From positions 10,387,537 through 10,451,536 of the forward strand of contig NC_058155.1 in NCBI RefSeq assembly GCF_011075055.1: a stretch of 64,000 bases of DNA, read 5' to 3'. Position numbers and translations under genes: made by a program. The notes beneath the pieces are model-generated. The model saw only the letters and a list, made by a program, of their open reading frames with translations, did no database searches and had not been told where the DNA came from. Below are positions 34,701 through 49,700 of the stretch, one piece after another; the first letter of the stretch is position 1; every line of letters begins with the position of its first letter. Source of the DNA: Mangifera indica. Taxonomy: Eukaryota; Streptophyta; Magnoliopsida; Sapindales; Anacardiaceae.

Positions 34701-37700
34701 CCAAATTCTCATACATGGGCATGGATATTTAGCTAACTGATTAGTTTACCTTTGAGGTTTTTCATCATAATAAGATCTATTTGTTCATGGTTTTATGCAG
34801 AGTGGAGACAAAGTAGATGAGAAACTTGAAGAGACTATGATTCTTGAGGTTCTTGCTGATGGGGGAAAGGTTTGTGTAACTACTTTTTGTGTTTTCTTTG
34901 TTGGAATATAAATAGCATTGCCTGTTGCTATATATTTACAGCTTTTAGGTTCAATGATTACTTAACAATCTATATGATCAAGCTGATCAGGAGATTTTAT
35001 TTTCGATTCTCCCTATCTTATAAATAAATTATAAAATTGGGCAAGTGGCTTTTTTTTGGGACCATATAATGTTCTTATATATGCTGTAAATGTCTGTCAA
35101 AATCTATTGTGGCTATAGTAGACCTATAACTGGATCCTTAATAAGTGATTCATGTGTAAGTTAAATCAAGAAAGTAGGGCCTGTTTAGAAATGAATGAAG
35201 TAGTTGTGTCCCTGTATTCAAGGAAGCAATACAATCTGTAATTTCAAGAAATTTTCACCTCCCTTTTTCCTAGTGTAAGTTTAAGGCTTGAATACTTTGA
35301 TGAAGTCTGTGATTTGCAACATAGAATGTTTCTTTTTGCTCCAACACATGTTACCTACATATGACTGCTACCTGTAGATCTCCATGTTTGCTTACAGAAG
35401 TTGTGATGTTGAACAAGTGCTGAATGGGCCATGATCTCATTGATGTAGACATTAGTTATGTTAATATTGTTTAACAAGACGAAAAGAAACAAACATCTTT
35501 TCAATCACATTGGAACCTCTTAGGACTCACAAAATCCTTACGAAACTTGAAATCTTCCAAACAACTTGGCTGGAATGGTGCTGCGGCGAGTGGTTGCAGG
35601 TTTGTGGCGAGCAGATCCTGTCCTCAAACTTTCAACCAACTTTTTCTTGCTCTCTTTTTTTGAATTCCTCTTTTCCGTGCTTTCTTTCTCTTGCCTTGGC
35701 TCCTCTCTATGCTCTTGCCTTGGCTTCTCTCCATGTTTTGGTTGACTTGATCCTTCATTAAGTTGAGAGTTTTTTGGCTTTTTATTCACTGTCTCTGTTA
35801 ACTTATTGTTGCATTATTAACCATGTATACTGTGTACTTGCAATTCTTATTTTTTATTCACTGCTGTAAACATTACACAATATTGTTGTACAGGTGCACT
35901 TAATTAGTTTGGATGGAGACCTAGGGATAAAGATGAAGCTGCACTCTTTTAAAGTTAAAGATGAGCTTCAGGACAGTCAATCTACAAATCCGCATTACTT
36001 AGCATGTTCCGTACTGAGAAAGGATGATTTACTTACTCCTGATGCCCCCTTTGATACCCATGAGGAGGAGATTTCTGTTGTACATACAGAGGAGGATGAT
36101 ATTTTTACAGATGCCTTGCAAGAATTTCTATCTGTAACAGATACAGATTTGTATACATCAAAAGCGGATACATCTCAGAGTAGCATGATTGACGGAATGA
36201 ATCATTCTGGTGAATTTGAGTCAGCTGAAGCCTTAATTCATGAAAATGATTTAATTCAAGGAAGGGGCATTTCAAGTGAGATATTTTATGAGGCACAAGG
36301 TGGTGAGAGTTTGGATTTTGTGTCTGTTGCCTTCTCAATGAGGAGTTCCAGTTCTCCTCATTATTGTGGTATAGATATGCAGGTACCTTTACAAGCATTC
36401 TGGACTTCAGATTATGTTTCCAAGACTATACTCATTTTTATTGTCACTTCAATTATTAATATTGTTTGGTAATCTATTCAATCGAAAATTTTCAGATGAG
36501 TGTTCGCATGTCCAAACTAGACTTGTTTTGCAACAGACCTGCTGTTGTTGCTTTAATTGGTTTTGGTTTTGATCTAAGTTCTGTTAATTATGTGGTGAAT
36601 GATACGGACAAGAGTAAAAGCTCAGATGAGAAATCTTTGATCAACAGTGTAAAGAAAGAAGAAAATGGGCATGTTAAGGGGTTGTTGGGTTATGGTAAAG
36701 ATCGTGTGGTGTTTTATTTAACCACGAATTTCGATAGCGTGTCTATATTTCTGAACAAGGAGGATGGTTCTCAACTTGCTATATTTGTGCAAGAAAGTTT
36801 CCTATTTGACCTTAAGGTACTGAGGATCTTGTCATCATCTTCTTTTCTGTTTCTATGCTGTAATTCCTGTAATGCATATTCCTTTGCTATAGCAAAATTT
36901 AGTCTCTGACTTTAGATCTGTGTTTTGTTTGTTTTTAAGGGTGAAATGAAATCTCACTATTATTTTCTGGATTGACTCCTTTTGTTTTTGCTCTCTGACT
37001 TGATTTATTTTTAATAGGTCTACCCAAGTTCCATCTCTATTGAAGGAACATTGGGAAATTTCAGACTTTGTGATATGTCTCTCGGTACAGATCACTGTTA
37101 TGGTTGGCTTTGTGATATATGCAATCCTGGCGTTGAATCCCTTATCAAGGTAAACTTGTCAATTTTTTGATGGCCACTTGGTGTATGGGTATTAAAGATT
37201 TTGTTAAACTATTTGAGCTTTTCAGTGCTAATGCATTTTTTAACAAATTGAACTCCAGCATGATTATAGGGACATTTAATTATTGTGTTTGATGTAGTGT
37301 TTGTGTTGATGCTTGCTAAGAATATTAAGCTATATAATCCATCCTTCTGAAATTGTTTGACCCTTTTAGAAATTTAAATTTCTTGGGGAATTCATATATT
37401 GCATTTGAGCAGATCTTAATTGGTGTTGATTTTTGCCCTTGGAGAATATTTTGTAGTACAAGTTAAAAAAAAAAAAAAGTAGAAAGAAAATGAGTTGACT
37501 TTAAATGTGAGTAAACAATTTGGAATGGGGCAGTGTACATATGTATATACACACATATTTTAATAATATTGTACATAATAAACTATTATGTTTTATTTAT
37601 ACATGCTCTACTTACATTATTTCAGTACAAGCTTGAGAGTAATGTTTGATGCTATATTGACCTTGATACGCTTAGGATTCACTTTTTTGAATGACTAGTT

Positions 37701-40700
37701 GCAAACTCTTATATCTTATGTAGTTGTTTGCCTTTACATTGTACTTTGAAAAGTCCTGTACCTGTTTTTTTTATTCCTTTCAGTTCAAATTTGATTCTTA
37801 CAATGCGGGTGATGACAATTATGAGGGATATGACTACAGCTTGTCTGGTCGGCTCTTAGGCGTTCGCATTATTTTCCTCTACAGATTTGTCCAGGAGGTA
37901 TGTGAGAAGACAACTTGTAAATATTTTAACCAGTATCAAAGAGAGCTATGCTACTCTATTGGGTTGCAGACAGGAATAGAGAGAGAGAGAGAGAGAGAGA
38001 GAGCTGCTGTTAGGCTTTTTTAGTAACAGTCAACTATCTAAACAACTTTGTTTATGGTTAATGTTTTCTAATTATTTCAACTCTCTAAAGATTGCTTAAC
38101 TAATAAATGCAGTTTGAGTTGTTATTTTTAAATGGTTTCATAAAATTCTAACTCTTGGTGGTTTGACTGTTAGAATTTAAATACTACTTGTTATTTTTCT
38201 TGGATCTTTTGTTTACTTAAAACTGAGTTTATAATTAACTTGGTGGAAGCATACTTCTCTAGATATCTGCTTACTTTATGGAACTTGCTACGCCACATTC
38301 TGAAGAAGTTATAAAACTTGTTGATAAAGTTGGTGGCTTTGAGTGGTTGATAAATAAATATGAGATGGATGGAGCTACTGCATTGAAGCTGGACCTCTCG
38401 CTTGACACTCCTATAATTATTGTTCCTAGGAATTCATTGAGCAAAGAGTTAGTGCATTTCCCTCTAATTCTTGTTATATGATGCAATTTTTTATCTTTTT
38501 TTTAATAAACCGAAAAAAATATATGATACCTACTTGAGTATCTTAGATTTTCACAGTTTCACGTATAGAAATAGCTTTTCCTACAGATCTTGCAGATAAA
38601 GACATTTTTATCTCGTGAAAACTTGAAACTTCCATATAAGCTTTACTTGATTTCATTAGCATCAGACTAATTTCTTATTGTTTACTGTACATAACCTCTT
38701 CTATCTTGTATTTGCTGAATTATTAGATACAAATTATTTTAATTTGCAACAAGCTTTAATGGATGTGTATATTTGCTATGGACATAAATAATTCGCATGA
38801 ATTTTATATCTGCTTTTACTTCTTGCTTTTTATTGTAGAAAACCTTCTTATTTTATATAGTTTCCTTCGTTGATTGGTTCATTATTTTTCCTTCCTTGAG
38901 TAGACAACCTTCCCTCTAATTCAATGTAATTATAGTTGGCCTTCCTTTCTTCAAAACAAATAGGCTGGTAGACTTCATTTGTTATATGAGTCAATTAAGG
39001 GTGTTCCTATTTTTTTTAAAAATGAGAAAGCTTCTTTCTCTTGAACTTTTTTTCAGAGAGGCTTTGAATTTAACTACTTGAAGGCTGTTAGATCCATACA
39101 TCTTTCTGTTCAGTTTTTTACCATTAAAAAAAGTTGTTAGATGTGTTGCTCCTTAACTGGAATAAATTTGCGCATCTGATTTAAACTAGATGGATTTTAT
39201 TAACCTTTATTATGCTTTGATCATTCATGCAGTTTTGTTCAACTTGATTTGGGCCACCTAAAGGTGACAAATGAAATAAATTGGCATGGAAGCTCAGAGA
39301 AGGATCCTTCAGCTGTCCATATTGATGTTCTTCATGCTGAGGTAGATCTTTCCAAGATTTTTTTGGAATTTCATTTTTCTAATTAAGAATTATATATCAC
39401 TCCAGGTTATACATGCAGATTATGGGGATCAACATGTCTGTAGGACTCAATGGTTCTTTAGGTAAACCAATGATACAGGATGGGCAAGGACTTGATATTT
39501 TTGTTCGTCGCAGTTTGAGGGATGTTTTTAGGAAAGTCCCAACATTTTGTCTTGAAGTTAAGGTATTTATATGCCTGAAATTTTTTTGTGACCCGTAGCT
39601 ATATACTTTTGCATTTCAAACTGAAGAAATTTTAATCACCCCTTTGGTGGGTGGTGCTGATGTTTGTGATGGTTGTGTGCTTGAAAATTATGAGCTGCAT
39701 GATTGTCTTATTATATATGAATGAACTTTAGTGTTCCTTCCTCAGTTCCAAAGTAATTTAAAATTTTTTTGGTCTAAACAGTTTTTTGTGGGATAAATTT
39801 AGCCTTTTGTCTTCTAATTTTAAAGGGTTAGAAAGTATTGGTTCACTTGATTCTTTTGGGCTTATTTTTGAGCAGGTTGGTTCCTTGCATGGTGTGATGT
39901 CTGACAAAGAATATGATGTTATTTTAAATTGTACATATATGAATTTAAATGAGGCTCCAAATCTTCCTCCAAGTTTCCGTGGCAGCAAATCTGATTCTAG
40001 TGACACCATGCGCTTGTTGGTTGATAAAGTCAATTTGAATAGTCAAATGCTACTGTCCCATAGTATTACGATAATGGCAATTGAAGTTGACTATGCCCTT
40101 TTGGAGTTGTGCACTGGCATTACTGAGGAGTCACCTTTGGCTCATGTTGTTGTGAGTATTTTTGTTTGTTTGAGCTCAGTTCTTATTTGTTTTTGGCAAA
40201 TGTTACAATTTAAATAACCACTAACTAACTTATTTTTAATCAATATTACATATTTAAATTACAAGTATCTAGCTATTAAATTTATTGTTTATTTCAAATG
40301 TTCTTTTTTCTTCATAAATGAGAATGAGGCTCTTTATTTAAAATATTGTTTGGCTTTACTTAGGTTTTTATCTCTTAACTCTTTCAGCTAGAAGGACTTT
40401 GGGTGTCATATCGGATGACTTCATTATCTGAAACAGATCTCTATGTTACAATTCCTAAGTTTTCAATCATGGACATTCGCCCTAGTACAAAACCTGAAAT
40501 GCGTCTGATGCTTGGATCATCAACTGATGCTTCCAAACAGCTCTTTAGTGGGAAAGTACCCCTTTTCTCAAATAAAAGAAGTTTTAAGAGACCTAATTCT
40601 GAAGTTGACTTGGACATAGAAGTACCTGTTTCTACAATGTTGTTGATGGACTATAGATGGCGATCATCCTCTCTATCATATGTGGTTCGGATTCAGCAGC

Positions 40701-43700
40701 CTCGTGTCCTAGTTGTTCCGGATTCCCTACTCGCTGTTGGTGAGTTTTTTGTGCCATCTTTGGGAACAATAACTGGAAGAGATGAAGCAATGGATCCTAA
40801 GAATGATCCTATTAGTAGAAGCAATAGCATAGTACTCTCTGAACCTGTTTACACACAGAGTGAAGATGTGGTACATTTGTCTCCAAGTAGACAGTTAGTT
40901 GCTGATGCAGTTGGTGTGGATGAATATATATATGATGGTTGTGGAAAGATTATTTGTTTAAGTGCAGAAAAACATATGAAGGATTTCCAATCATCAAAAT
41001 ATCGACCAATTATAATCATTGGACGTGGCAAGAGATTGCGGTTTGTTAATGTCAAAATTGAGGCATGCATACTTTCTTCTTTCCAAGTTTATATATATTG
41101 TTTCTTGTTGTTGGCTCATGTTTTTATAGTTTGTTTGGACAATATCTTTGTCTGCACTTATCTTGACTCATATATTCTAGAATATTTTTATTTTTTTATC
41201 AAATAGGATCACCAAATTTTGGTCCCTACTTAAAACTGGCATTAGCAACATTTACTTAATACTGGTTGTATTTTCCGGCTATCTAATTGTTTGTATTATT
41301 ATTTTTGATGTTTTTCTCTGACAGAATGGTTTCCTTTTGAGGAATTATACATACTTGAGTAATGATAGCAGCTACTCAGTTGCTGTAGAAGACGGTGTTG
41401 ACATCTTGGTTCTGGGTAATTTGTCATCTGATGATGACAAGAAGAATCTGGATCACATGCATGAATCTTCTGATACCTCTATTGTGTCTTCATATTCCCA
41501 AAGCGACTCAAATGTGATCCAAAGTTTGACTTTCGAAGCCCAGGTGAACTCTCATGGATGAATATTATTTGTTACTGTATATTTTTTGGTAAAATCTTGA
41601 ACCTTGCATTTCTTTTACCTTTCTTCAATTTAAAAAAAAAATGGAAGAAATTGTATATTTGGACTTTCTTATAATCTTTTTAGGTTCTTTAGTATTCAAG
41701 CTTAATTTTAATAGTAGTACTTAGCCAAATGTACTAATATCTTTTGTGATTCTTAGTTTTATTGTCTGGATGATTATATATTTTAAATTAAAATTTTCTC
41801 CCTTTAGGTGGTCTCTCCTGAATTAATTTTCTATGATGGTACAAAGTCCTCTTTGGATGATTCCTCGTACAGTGAAAAGCTTCTATGTGCTAAAATGGAC
41901 GTGAGCTTCATGTAAGATTGGCCACTTTAGCTTGTTGCATCTTTTTGTTAACTTCTAGTTCTCCTTTTTGAATTTGGCACACTTGGAATGTAATGTAATT
42001 TTTTTTTTCGAATTTAATTTAATATCTATTACTTTCTTTTTGTTTATGGGTACTTCTATTTGAACTTTTGTTTTCCATGTACTATCATATAAAAGTTATG
42101 CTTTTGACTAGATCTTTTTCACTGAAAACTATGAAGTTCTATGTGGAAACTGGTTTATAAGATCAGTTCTCATCTTTCTTGGTTTGTACTTCCACTTGGA
42201 TTTTGGTGTTGGATGCATACATCCTGCTCTTTCTCCCATTCGGTCTAGTAATGACTATGATTTTCCCCTCTTCCTTTAGATAAATTTCAACTTTTCATGG
42301 TTAAATGTTTATTTCTACATGCCTTCATTGTGATGATATGTAAGACTAAGATATTAATAGCCTTGTTTTCCTTGGAGCAGGTATGCATCAAAAGAAAATG
42401 ATACTTGGATTCGTGCCCTTGTGAAGGATTTGACCATTGAGGCTGGTTCTGGTTTGATTATTCTTGACCCAGTGGATATTTCCACTGGATACACTTCTGT
42501 TAAAAAGAAAACGAAAATGTCTTTAATATCAACTGATATATGTATTTGTCTTTCTTTGAGTGCCCTTTCTCTTCTACTTAATCTTCATAGCCAGGTGACC
42601 ACAGCTTTGCAATTTGGAAATGTTATTCCCCTCGCTTCATGTACCAACTTTGACCAGATTTGGATGTCTCCAAAAGGTCATTTTCCACTCAACTTTATCA
42701 GAATAATTTGATGATTTGTCTTACTGTTAACATTGCTATATTCTTAGAGTCACTATAGGCTTTCATTTAGCTATGTTTGCTGTATGGCTAAGGAAATCGT
42801 CTGACTTAATCTAAACCAAATTCTTTAGTTTTAACTAACCAAAATTTTACTATGTATTTGCAGAAAATGGGTCTAGTAACAACCTTACAATATGGAGGCC
42901 TAAAGCTCCTTCAAATTATGTTATACTTGGAGATTGCGTGACGTCAAGGTGAGATGAAGATAAGTGGGAGATTATGTTCTTCTAACTTTTTTAACTTTTT
43001 CCTATAGAAATTCTGTCCTTTTTGTAGTAAAAATGGTTTATTTCCGTTTGTGATTTTAATTCACATAATTCTCTTTAGTTTGAGTTGATATGATGATATG
43101 TAATCTTTATAAGCAGTGAAAGCTCATTGTTTTTTTCTTTTTATTTCACATATATACTGTTACAATGCAAGCTAATATATAAAATTTTCTTAGATAGATA
43201 ATCATTAACTAGAATAAATCTATATCAAAAACAAAATATAAGATAAGATAAATTCTATTTAATAAGATTGATTTTAAATAGAGAATAGATATCATCTATG
43301 AAAAATCTAATATGAGAATTTAAAACTTCTAATATGGTGCAAAAATATCACTATCCCTAGCTTAGACATTAGATTATCAAAAATTTGTCTAGGTAATCCT
43401 TTGGTCAGAATATTAGTTATCTGTTGAATAGTATCAAGTAAACAATACACAAGTTTCTCTTTTTTCTTTTCTTTGATAAAATGTCAGTTAATTTCCATAT
43501 GTTTGGTTTTATCATGAGGCATTGGGTTATGTGCAATACTGATAAATGTCTTGTTGTCACAGTAGAGCTTCATAGGTTCCTTGTCATTAATTTTAAGTTT
43601 TACCATAAGCCTCCTCAACCACATCAATTCACATATACCTTGTGCCATTGCCCAAAATTCAACCTATGTGTTGCTTCTAACCACCACAGTTTGTTTCTTG

Positions 43701-46700
43701 CTCCTCCTAGTTACCAACTTCCCCAAACAAAGGTGTAGTTGCTTGATTTTGACCTTCTATCATTTATTGATCTTGCCTAGTCGGCATCTATGAATGCTTC
43801 AATCTTTCAATCAATGTTTTTCCCAGAAAACAAGCCTTAACATAGAGTTTTTTTTTTTTTAAATATTGCAAGATTCAATTCGTAGCCTTGAAATGCTTTG
43901 TGTTGGCTCACCACATTCATAGCAAAGACAATATTTGCCTTGTGTGAAACAAATAAATTAGCACTAGGTTTACAACCAAACATCTTAATCTCTTGTAGCA
44001 AATCTAGGATATGTTTTCTTTGTAAAACTGCAATTCCCCTTTTTACTTCTAGCAGCTTCCATACATAGGAAATATTTTAGATGCCCAAGGTCCTTAATAA
44101 CAAAATCCATGGCAAGTGCCTTCTTCATCTGCTCCATTTCCTTAGATTATTTCCTGTTATATACCATCCATATATCCTATTAGAATTGTGTTTTATCATT
44201 CATACATTTAAAGAAGACAATATGATCAGCCTGCCCTTGAGTAAAACTATAGCTCTTAATAGTTTTACTGAATTTGTCAAACTATGCTCTAGATGGTTGT
44301 TTTAAACAATGTAACGATTTCTTCCATTTATAAACCATACTACCAATGTTATTTCCGTCAAATCTTAGTGATAAGCTCATGTACATATCCTCGGCTAAGT
44401 TACCATTTAAAAAAGTATTTTTAACATTTAGTTGTTGCAAAAACCAATTTATATTTGTAGTTGGGGACAACAACACTCTAATGGAATTTAGCTTGGCTAC
44501 AAGTACAAAAGTCTCCTCATAGTTTACCCCATATGTTTGAGTAAACCTTTTAGCGACTAATCGGGTTTTATATCTCTCAATAGAACCATCAGTTCTATGT
44601 TTCACAATAAATACACACTTGTAGGCTACAATCTCTTTCCCTCTAGGTAAACTCACTAGTCCCCAAGTCTTATTCTTCTCTAAGGCTTTCATTTTCTCCA
44701 ATACAACCTTCTTCTATTTATGATTCTACACTTGATACATCAAAAGAAAATGCACAAAACCCTGAAGATAGCTTATTGTAGGATACATACTAGGAAATAA
44801 GGTGTAAAGTATAAGATCTAACACCTTTCCTAAGAGCAATTGGTAGATAAATACTATCATTAACCACAAAATTTTTGGGAGCTAAAGAATTTGTACCTTG
44901 TGATTGTGTTAGCTACAACTCATACATTATTTTCTCTTGTGATTCAGGTTGTCTAAGTTGAGGTGATTGACCATGAGTGTCATTAGTAGGTATAATACTT
45001 TCAGTTTCACACCTTCGAGAATAGACCTTTAAACCTGATTGTTTTAGTCAATCCTCCCCTTGGTTCTAAACTTTTAGATCTTGTAGGTACTAAATTTTCA
45101 GGTTTTATTGATGGTGTCGCATGTCAAGATGATAACATTGGTAATGGCATAGGAGTTTTGCTCCCTTTGAAGAGGAGTGTTTGGAAAATATGGTCGTGAT
45201 TCAAAACATGTGACAACTTTAGAGACCAAAAAGTTATGTATAAATGGACAAAAACACTTATAGAGCATTAAGGCACGAGACACCTCTAGAAGGTGTCTAT
45301 TCTTTCTGTCAGCCACACCATTTTATTATGGTGTGTTCACACCAGAACTTTGGTGGATAATAATATTTCTTATTAAATAGCTTCTTAAGATTGACTTGAA
45401 ATATTCCCTACCATTCTTTGTCCTAAGTACTTGAATTTTAGTTTAAAATTGTGTCATAATCATAGCATGGAGGACTTGAAAAATCTGACATGTGTCAAAT
45501 TTGTCCTTCATTAGGTATACCCGACATAGTCTTGTGTGGTCATCAATGAATGTGATGAACCACGTTGATCCAATAGGGTTAGGGACTCTAGATGGTTCAC
45601 AAATATCATTATGTGCTAATTCAAATGGATATGAACTTTTATAGGATTGACAGGATAAGAGAACCAAGTATGTTAAGCAAATTGACAAATCTCACATTAA
45701 AAAAAAAAAATTATTTCTAAACAGTGTAGGAAACAATATGTGCAAATAAAAGAAGCTAAGGTGTCCTAATCTATGGTGCCACATTAAAATTTCCTGATTA
45801 CTAATTAGAGGAACAAAATTACACATGGATGTTTGGCTTGTCTCGAAGTACTATAGTCTTTTTCATTCTTTAGCTTTGTCAGTCATCCTCCTCAAGTCTA
45901 GATCATGAGATTCACAACTAGAAGCAGAAAATTCAGCAATACAATTCAGTAATTTAGTCAATTTACTAATGGATACAAGATAGGTTAGGGACATGCAAAA
46001 TTGAATGCAGGAAAAGGTCTTTTGAAATTTGAATAGTCCTTTCTCCTGGTACACTTGACATTGATCCATTAGCAATTTTAACTTTGAGATTTCTATAACA
46101 TGGATTGTAATAAATAAACACCCGTGAGTTACTTGATATATAGTGAGAGACTCCTGAATCTATTACCCAAGATGTTTTTGACCCATAATGATCATGTAGG
46201 GTTGTATGGGCATTATTGGTTTGTGCAATAGAATAGGAACCACTGGCATTACAATTGGCTTGGCTGATTAGTTTATACAAATGGTATAGTTGTTCCTTCA
46301 AAAATGGCAGTGGTTTTGAGTTATTAAGGTGTGACAGTGGTATACTCTCTTCAACACCAGCATGAAACCCTTTCATTTCACTAAGTCTTCCCATCTTCCA
46401 GTTTTGTGGTCTCTCATGCAACTTTCAACAGGTTGCTCTGGTGTAGTTTGAATGTTTATAATGATTAGACCAAGCCTCACTCTCTCCTCCTACTTCTTTG
46501 ATCATTAGTAGTATAGGTATTTGGCCCTTTAGACACTAGGGTAGAGGATTCTGATTCTGGAAGGATGCTTGAACCACTCACTTCGGCTTTGCTCTCTCCT
46601 TCCCTCAGCAAAAACTTCTCTAATTGACGGTAAAATTTCTTTACCTGAATCCTTCCCCCTAACTTCGTCTAGTTCCTTGTCTAACCCAACAAGGAATTCA

Positions 46701-49700
46701 AATACTCTTTCTTTCTCAATCATCTTGACAGCTTTCACATTAGTTTGTGGACAACTCCAATCTGCATCACAAAATAATACTAGCTCCTTTCATAATTTAG
46801 TTAGAATACCATAATACTGAGCTACTGACATAGCACCTTGTGTTGTTTATCTCAATTTTGGTTTCAACTCGAAAAGTTGAGTAGAATTACCTAGATTAGA
46901 GTAGGTATCCCATTTATCCTTTGTTGTCGGAAAGAAAAGGTACAACTGTCAAATATTTGTCTCCATTGAATTGATTAGCCAAGACATGATTGAACTATTT
47001 TTTGCTTCCCATTTTGGATTAGTTGGATCATTCTCAATAGGTGCCTTAGTTAAACCAGTTAAATAACCTATCTTTCTTCATCCTTGAACAATCAATTTCA
47101 TTAATTGAGAGCATGGTAAATAGTTCATACCATTCAGTTTATGGAGTGTTATTTGAACTGCATTTTGATCAATACTAATTTGAACCATAGCCAAAGGTTG
47201 CTAAACCTCAATCTGATTGGAAAAAGCTTCAGACAGTGAAGGTACATCACTAGCAGCAGGATCAGTAGTAGGATCCTTAGGACTAGTCATCATGGCTGTT
47301 TTTACCATATCTTTATTTGAGACCAATTAGGAGACCTGACTTTTATAACATTAAAGCAGTGAAAGTGTACTGGTTTTTCCCTTTTTATTTTATTTATATA
47401 TATTGTTACAATGCAAGCTTATATATAAAGTTCTCCTAGATAAATAATCACCAACTAGGATAAGTCTATATAAAATAATAATAATAAAATCTAAGATAAA
47501 TTCTAGTTAATAAGATATATCTGAAATAGATATATGATATTATCTATGAAAATTCTAATCTGATAACTCAGAACTACTACAATCTTATTGGGATGTTATT
47601 GTTAAAATACACCCTTGTTATTATCGTGGATGTCTGTTTGCAATTTTATTTCCTTTAATGTTTTAAGTGAGATGCTGTATTTCTCTTCTGTAGACCCTTG
47701 TTACTGTTTTTTATTTTTTGGATACTTACAATGTATTTGTGGTATAAGTTAGAGACTACATGTTCTCTTTATTATTTGTTTGAGTTGCTTTATTTATTTG
47801 GATACTTGTAATATGTCAGGTCTATTCCTCCTTCACATGCAGTTATGGCAGTCAGTAATACATATGGACGTGTGCGTAAACCTATTGGTTTTAATTTCAT
47901 TGGTTTGCTCTCTGGTGTTCTAGGAATCAAAGGTCATTTTGATGTTACTTGTGACTGTTCACTTTGGTTGCCTGTTGCACCATCTGGATACACTGCCATG
48001 GGCTGTGTAGCAAATATTGGAGACCAACCACCCCTGAATCACATTGTGTATTGTCTACGTTCTGACCTTATCACATCCACAGTATTTTCAGAATGCATAT
48101 ATAGTACCCCATCAAACCCTAGATTCACATATGGATTTACCCTCTGGCGCATAGACAATGTTCTTGGATCATTTTATGCACATTCTTCAACTGAATGCCC
48201 TTCCAAAGGCAATTGTTGTGACCTGAATCATCTTCTCCTGTGGAACTCAATTCATTCGCCTTTGCCTACTGAAGCGTCTGCATCAAGTCTAACTGATGAT
48301 CATGAATGTGGGCATCAGCAAACAATTACTGATGCTGCAAATTCATCTGGTTGGGATGTTATTCGGTCAATTTCAAAAGCAACTAGTTACATGTCAACCC
48401 CTCATTTTGAAAGACTTTGGTGGGACAAAGGTAGTGAGATACGCAGGCCAGTCTCAATTTGGCGGCCTATAACACGTACTGGCTGTGCTATTCTGGGGGA
48501 CTGCATAACTGAAGGGTCAGACCTTTTGTCCTATGGTGCTTTCAAAATTTCATTTTAGTTAGAATAGATTTATTTATCATTATCTTTTGAGCTATGTATT
48601 AATCAATGCATGGTATTGCCTTTTTGCATTTTCAGCTTAGAACCACCTAATCTGGGTATAATTTTTAAGGCCGGCAATCCTGAAATCTCTGCAAAGCCTG
48701 TGCAATTTACTAAAGTTGCCCATATTGTTGGGAGAGGATTTGATGAAGCTTTTTTCTGGTACCCAATTGCGCCTCCTGGTTATGCTTCTCTAGGATGTGT
48801 GGTCTCCAGAACAGATGAGACACCAAGCATTGATTTATTTTGCTGCCCAAGGATGGATATTGTTAACCAAGCTAATATACTAGATGTGCCCATTTCGAGA
48901 TCTTCAAGCTCTAAGGCATCTCAGTGTTGGAGCATTTGGAAAGTTGAAAATCAGGTGAATCTGAATATTTATAGGATTTATAGTCTAAATTCACCAATTT
49001 GAGTTTGGGCTTTTATATTGTTTTGTGTGTTGTAAAGTTGTCAAAATTTTGAATGTTCACTTGCTTTGACAATTATCTTAATTTGGTCCTTCATGTCTAT
49101 AGGCCTGTACTTTTCTTGCACGTTCTGATATGAAAAAACCATCAAGCCGACTGGCTTACACTATTTGTGATTCTGTGAAGCCAAAAACACGGGAAAATGT
49201 AACTGCTGAGGTGAAGCTGAGACGCTTCTCTCTAACTGTTCTGGATAGCTTGTGTGGAATGGTAGGAGTTTTCAATTAAGTTACTGCACTCTATTCCTTA
49301 ATGTTTGCACAGTCGACTTTCTTACAATGGTTTTTGGACCCTTTCAGATGGCACCTTTATTTGACACAACAATCACCGATATAAGACTTGCAACACATGG
49401 TCAGGCAGAGGCAATGAATGCCGCATTGATTTGCTCAATTGCTACTTCAACCTTCAACACACAGTTAGAATCATGGGAGCCATTGATGGAGCCATTTGAT
49501 GGAATATTCAAGTAAAATAATATATATGCTGTGTATATATTTCATAATTTGCTTTTAATGGAAATGGGTAAAAAAACGAAGATATAGCTGTTTTAACATA
49601 TTTAATGCACTTTTATAAGTAATATTTTTTCCTTTTTTCTTTACAAGATTTGAAACATATGACACCACTGTACATCCACCTTCTAGTCTTGGGAAGAGAG

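Larger units (their letters stand above)
43108..47581 (-). mobile_element. Near full-length Ty1/Copia retrotransposon in VPS13 intron 38
   Basis: The element is 4,474 bases long, antisense to VPS13, and bounded by a 5-bp duplication ATCTT (43103-43107 and 47582-47586). The 5' LTR is 47351-47581 and the 3' LTR about 43108-43334; they are clearly alike but diverged. Next to the 5' LTR, bases 47350-47335 match the initiator-Met tRNA primer-binding site at 12 of 16 positions. Reading leftward: gag start near 47300, integrase catalytic text (NDICEPSRVPNPIGSTWF, FITFIDDHTRLCRVYLMKDK) at 45688-45443, reverse transcriptase (NKTWGLVSLPRGKEIV, NVKNTFLNGNLAEDMYMSL) at 44701-44282, and RNase H relics near 43950-43480. 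Frames are broken by stops, so it is inactive. Confidence 0.9.

Noticed and set aside
39406..39418. Earlier acceptor for VPS13 exon 32
   Set aside because: Starting at GTTATACATG leads to a stop within about 20 codons. Starting at 39419 gives IMGINMSVGLNG, as in the family.
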